Source: Apostichopus japonicus (lineage: Eukaryota > Echinodermata > Holothuroidea > Aspidochirotida > Stichopodidae). From it: a DNA stretch of 62,000 nt. The stretch is taken from the NCBI RefSeq assembly GCF_037975245.1, contig NC_092575.1:22314841-22376840 (forward strand). The letters run 5' to 3'. Position numbers and translations under genes: made by a program. Below, piece by piece: positions 60,647 to 62,000 of the stretch; the stretch's first letter is position 1; the number at the start of each line of letters is the position of its first letter. Below the pieces are notes generated by a model. It saw only the letters and a program-made list of their open reading frames with translations, had not been told where the DNA came from and did no database searches.

Positions 60647-61627
60647 TATAATCATAATTACATGACAGGAGCCAAAGCTCTATCACAACAGTAGTGGCAG
60701 TGAGTGTCATAGTGATCGGGAAGAAGAACGACAGCAAATGGCTTCTCTGAAATTATCACATCTCCAGCTTGTATGACAGTTTCTGCCTAAAGAAAAAAAA
60801 GAAGAAATATTTACAGAAATTTGTCGATCGCAATTTGCACAGCAGCAAACAATTACTTCAAGAGGTGAAGAAATTATTTGAAATGTAATGTTTCCTTCTG
60901 TTTTCGTTTTTTTTCCCCTTCTTTTGGGGGGATCGTTGTTCTTGACACCTTTTGCTATGAAAATAAATGTCAACCAGGTGGAAATACAAATTCCAATCAA
61001 GTGGACAGAATGAGTAAGATGAGGATACAAGGGTGGGGGAAGTAAAGGCTAATATGAAAGGCAATAATTTGTTCAATAATTCAAAACAGGATATGGACAA
61101 TTTTGAAAGATTAAAGGACAGTTTTGTCTAGAACTGATTCAACAGATGCAATCTAGCCCCAAACTGTCTTTACTCTTTCAAACCTTATAATACAGTTTAC
61201 CTATTGAGCAAATTGTTAGCCTGTTGGGCAACTTCAAAAATAGTAAAGAGATATGCAAAATGGGCAAGTGGCTTTACAAATGCAATGATGTAAAACATGA
61301 TTTGTACACAGAAAAGGGGTTATAATTTTAATACGCCATGGGCAAAAATACTGATTGAAAAAATTGGAAATCAAAAAGTGTTAACATTGTTAAAGGCACT
61401 ATACAATAAGACCTGAAAAAAATTGTCACACCACAAGTCACTAATTAGGAAAATACTCACCACCAGATACCGCCCTTTCTCTGTTGAATACTGGAGTGAA
61501 ATCTGACGAGATGCATTTGCTATGCTGGGATGCGGATCAAAGCCACACGAAGATGCAGTCGCCTTTTCTTCCCTGACACTTTCTGAAGAACAGCTTCGCA
61601 ACAGGTTTGCTATTTTCTCTGATTTTA
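48676..61627 (-). CDS. SMYD4: SMYD4-like SET and MYND domain protein, 5'-partial, 11 exons
   Basis: SMYD-family putative lysine methyltransferase with an inserted MYND zinc finger; SMYD4 relatives are linked to histone/HDAC biology and heart or muscle development. Joining the eleven exons listed below gives 1622 nt: 2 nt finishing a split codon, then 539 codons and TGA, with all ten junctions in phase. Numbering from the first full codon: SET N-part about 45-80 (start of the fold, ...GDVIISEKPFAVVL); MYND ligands C85, C88, C98, C101, C107, C111, H120, C124; SET core 206-327 with NHGCDPN at 292-298 and CHSYG at 323-327; post-SET C350-x-C352-x2-C355; a second Cys cluster C370, C373, C386, C391; helical TPR-like C-terminus 403-539. 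Family members are about 800 residues, so some 200-260 N-terminal residues (TPR part) are missing and should lie beyond 62000. Family call is firm; enzyme activity and substrate are not shown by sequence. Confidence 0.93.
49077..49182 (-). CDS. SMYD4: SMYD4 exon: C-terminal TPR-like helices
   Basis: 106 nt: 2 nt, 34 codons, 2 nt. Encodes EHLEVSIKIITEIYGRES and ...LQKLTQILFN; the split Gly gives the conserved FNG. Two tandem acceptors, CCAG and TCAG, lie 4 nt apart; only the downstream one (exon starting at 49182) keeps phase with the previous exon. Donor GG|GTAAGT. Confidence 0.85.
49336..49459. repeat. Foldback repeat in an SMYD4 intron
   Basis: Arms 49336-49357 and 49438-49459 are inverted copies with two mismatches in 22 (core GGACCTAAGCTAC). 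An inner pair GCTAGGC (49374-49380) / GCCTAGC (49416-49422) continues the fold. Confidence 0.75.
50068..50181 (-). CDS. SMYD4: SMYD4 exon: C-terminal TPR-like helices
   Basis: 114 nt: 2 nt, 37 codons, 1 nt. Encodes SLQLLQQSLHIHEMVLF and the helix EVRDCIARCYALQ, equivalent to the GEIADGLARACAALG helix of vertebrate SMYD4. Acceptor TTCTTTGATAG, donor CAAG|GTATAA. Confidence 0.85.
51805..51871 (-). CDS. SMYD4: SMYD4 exon: short C-terminal helix exon
   Basis: 67 nt, 22 codons plus 1 nt. Encodes LKEKADNLFQEGVRCCDKED, a TPR-like helix. Acceptor ...CATATACAG, donor GAGA|GTAAGT. Weakly conserved by itself, but phase fits both neighbours exactly. Confidence 0.82.
51972..52368. mobile_element. hAT-like element F in an SMYD4 intron, 5-bp target duplication
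   Basis: 397 bp, ends CAGGGGCGTCGGAGCCGG and TTCCGACGCCCCTG, flanked by ACATG (51967-51971 and 52369-52373). No 8-bp duplication could be aligned. In reverse orientation it shares the hairpin core of element B (ACCATGGTTGGC-like stem, GAAAATTTT, CACTTCCCGAG). Confidence 0.75.
53256..53482 (-). CDS. SMYD4: SMYD4 exon: post-SET cysteine clusters
   Basis: 227 nt. Opens PHKNHMPVAERLRKLKEQYF, then FDCTCSACHM (post-SET C350, C352, C355), then a second cluster C370-x2-C373-x12-C386-x4-C391, also present in vertebrate SMYD4. Acceptor TTCTCTAG, donor ATG|GTGAGG, phase 0 at the end. Confidence 0.93.
54701..54932. repeat. Two-copy tandem repeat, period about 110 bp
   Basis: GAARTGTCACTTYTGAGCTA ... 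TTATCTYRTGACAGTCCATA occurs twice head to tail, in the SMYD4 intron between the post-SET exon and the CHSYG exon. Confidence 0.8.
55268..55341 (-). CDS. SMYD4: SMYD4 exon: SET C-part
   Basis: 74 nt: 1 nt, 24 codons, 1 nt. Encodes FNGSDVTIRATRNIKNGEEI and CHSY; the following split Gly completes the CHSYG motif (HCYG in vertebrate SMYD4), the conserved end of the SET core. Acceptor TGTGTGTAG, donor GTAAGT. Confidence 0.93.
55674..55813. repeat. Tandem repeat, about 3 units of 41-44 bp
   Basis: ATGGGTGTAACTGTAACACT, then GTGAAAATAATACAGAGGTGAT, three times with small changes, in an SMYD4 intron. Confidence 0.85.
55865..56245. repeat. Degenerate GAATTCCCATT / GTATGAGTA repeat
   Basis: About 380 bp made of GGTATGAGTATGAGTAGAAT and TCCCATTGG-type units of 25-35 bp. 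Long open frames on the minus strand here come from this repeat and are not genes. Confidence 0.85.
56496..56785 (-). CDS. SMYD4: SMYD4 exon: SET core
   Basis: 290 nt. The start was chosen at 56785 (acceptor ...CACAACAG) because it keeps phase with the previous exon and restores the expected helix TGLLLSICIHIRLGKD; the alternative acceptor at 56751 breaks frame. Contains ISRHILQLRCNVHAI and the SET signature MNHGCDPN (292-298). Ends with 2 nt of a Ser codon at donor GTATGT. Confidence 0.93.
56993..57211 (-). CDS. SMYD4: SMYD4 exon: helical region after MYND
   Basis: 219 nt, 73 codons, phase 0 at both ends (acceptor TTTCCAATAG, donor ATG|GTAAGA). Includes LGHLGVRIILSAGI, equivalent to the helix that follows MYND in SMYD4, and ends ...ENLFQASM, a segment conserved before the SET core. 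Confidence 0.85.
57818..57923 (-). CDS. SMYD4: SMYD4 exon: remainder of the MYND zinc finger
   Basis: 106 nt: 1 nt completing the split codon, then 35 codons ending in phase 0 at GAG|GTAACC. Carries C98, C101, C107, C111, H120 and C124 in the pattern C-x2-C-x5-C-x3-C-x8-H-x3-C, including CKDAAWEDYHEVEC. With C85/C88 from the previous exon this gives the full MYND ligand set, as in vertebrate SMYD4. Confidence 0.93.
58685..60304 (-). mobile_element. THAP-encoding, TTAA-target DNA transposon, right copy (intact)
   Basis: 1620 bp, flanked by TTAA at 58681-58684 and 60305-60308, terminal inverted repeats AGACCAACTATGGAG. Nearly identical to the left copy but inverted and uninterrupted: 59408-59415 (TACATACT) is the empty target of hAT-A. 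It sits in the SMYD4 intron that splits the MYND finger, with its THAP frame on the same strand as SMYD4. Confidence 0.88.
59760..60005 (-). CDS. THAP-domain reading frame in the right transposon copy
   Basis: Same frame as in the left copy, with two amino-acid changes (Ser to Pro after the start, Glu to Val before KRRR). THAP core Cys-x4-Cys, Trp and FRFP are present; the C-x2-H end is missing in the same way, so the break or intron is ancestral to both copies. Confidence 0.6.
   Translation of the reverse strand: MPQFCVVGGCSYTSSNKSISFFRFPSKRTDVKRRRLWINFLRSTRKDFSAPGVSHAHESTCMTLLLCMLQMSHSVKIIYCR
60415..60660. repeat. Trinucleotide microsatellite (ATA/ATT)n
   Basis: About 245 bp of nearly pure AATAAT-type repeat with scattered ATG, ACT and ATC changes. 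It reaches to the donor site of the SMYD4 exon at 60662. Poly-Ile/Met open frames on both strands are artefacts. Confidence 0.95.
60662..60786 (-). CDS. SMYD4: SMYD4 exon: SET N-part and first MYND cysteine pair
   Basis: 125 nt, starts in phase 0 after TTTCTTTAG and ends after 2 nt of a Met codon. Encodes AETVIQAGDVIISEKPF then ...HCHYC (C85, C88), the first zinc pair of MYND. The donor is GTAATT (weak), and the intron enters a long ATT/TAA microsatellite within about 15 nt. The split Met codon is completed by the first base of the next exon. Confidence 0.9.
61461..61627 (-). CDS. SMYD4: SMYD4 exon (first in window): linker and start of SET N-part
   Basis: 167 nt. Acceptor ...TTTGCTCTGCAG at its right edge, donor GTG|GTGAGT at its left edge. 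It starts with 2 nt of a split codon, so the preceding exon ends with 1 nt. Encodes 55 residues: a serine/lysine-rich linker, then the segment ending EKGRYLV, which opens the SET fold in SMYD proteins. No upstream exon was recognised between 61628 and 62000. Confidence 0.88.
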
Positions 61628-61971
61628 CTGCAGAGCAAAAAAAACATTCTAAAATAAAAAACGATATGCATTGTAAATTTTGACAGAAGAGTCACACAGG
61701 ACATGATTATTTCCAACTTAAGGGGAATAGAGGAGAAAGATTTATACGAAGAGTGAAAAAGAACTGTTCAACATTTAATCTCATACAAAGTTGCTATAAT
61801 TATGCAGGAACTCTGTCAATAGTTTAAATGTGCCTTTTTCTCGACAAAATATTCAACAGTATGACTATGAAAACTGGATATGAGGAGAATAAACTAGTTA
61901 ATGGCGGGAGAAATGGGGCAGGGAGGGAGTGTGGAGGGGTTTTTACCATCATCTCACACCTCCCTCCTCAC

Positions 61972-62000
61972 CAGTGGCGGAGCTAGGGGTATTGGTCAGG
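61972..62000 (+). mobile_element. Left end of a further hAT-like element C, cut by the window edge
   Basis: The last 29 bases are identical to 3473-3501, the left terminus of element C, starting CAGTGGCGGAGCTAGGGG. The rest lies beyond the window. Confidence 0.75.

Noticed and set aside
60415-60660. Isoleucine-rich ORFs on both strands
   Set aside because: Translation of an ATA/ATT microsatellite.

Overview
This is a window of animal nuclear DNA: AT-rich, intron-rich, with long introns and many young DNA transposons, a CR1/L2-type LINE tail and a tRNA-derived SINE. Two host genes were recognised by reading splice sites and translated exons on the minus strand. Exon sizes, intron sizes and the repeat mix suggest a marine invertebrate, possibly a deuterostome such as an echinoderm. 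That is inference: nothing here fixes the phylum. No prokaryotic gene, rRNA or CRISPR array was seen.

Layout, following transcription from right to left. (1) 61627-48676: an SMYD4-type SET/MYND protein. Eleven exons join in perfect phase into 539 codons plus a stop and cover everything from before the SET N-part to the C-terminus. The N-terminal TPR exons must lie beyond 62000. (2) About 48.2-42.5 kb: intergenic DNA with a foldback MITE and two unassigned ORFs. (3) 42465-42433 and 18089-17760: the first two coding exons of a TTC28-type TPR protein, separated by a 24 kb intron. The rest of that gene must lie to the left of position 1, so 1-17759 is read as its second intron.

The introns hold most of the unusual content. 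Six hAT-like insertions can be proved by 8-bp target-site duplications, and one related element has a 5-bp duplication. Two nearly identical 1.6 kb THAP-encoding elements with TTAA target sites (Kolobok-like) lie in opposite orientation at 7.9-11.3 kb and 58.7-60.3 kb. The left copy holds a four-deep nest (THAP element > hAT-A > hAT-B > hAT-C). The right copy is the intact empty site for hAT-A. A composite of hAT-B with hAT-C inside it has inserted at two places with different target duplications, so it moved as a unit. A ~90 bp dispersed repeat whose end matches a consensus 5' splice site recurs at six or more positions.

The two host genes are neighbours on the same strand. Nothing in the sequence shows that they work together.
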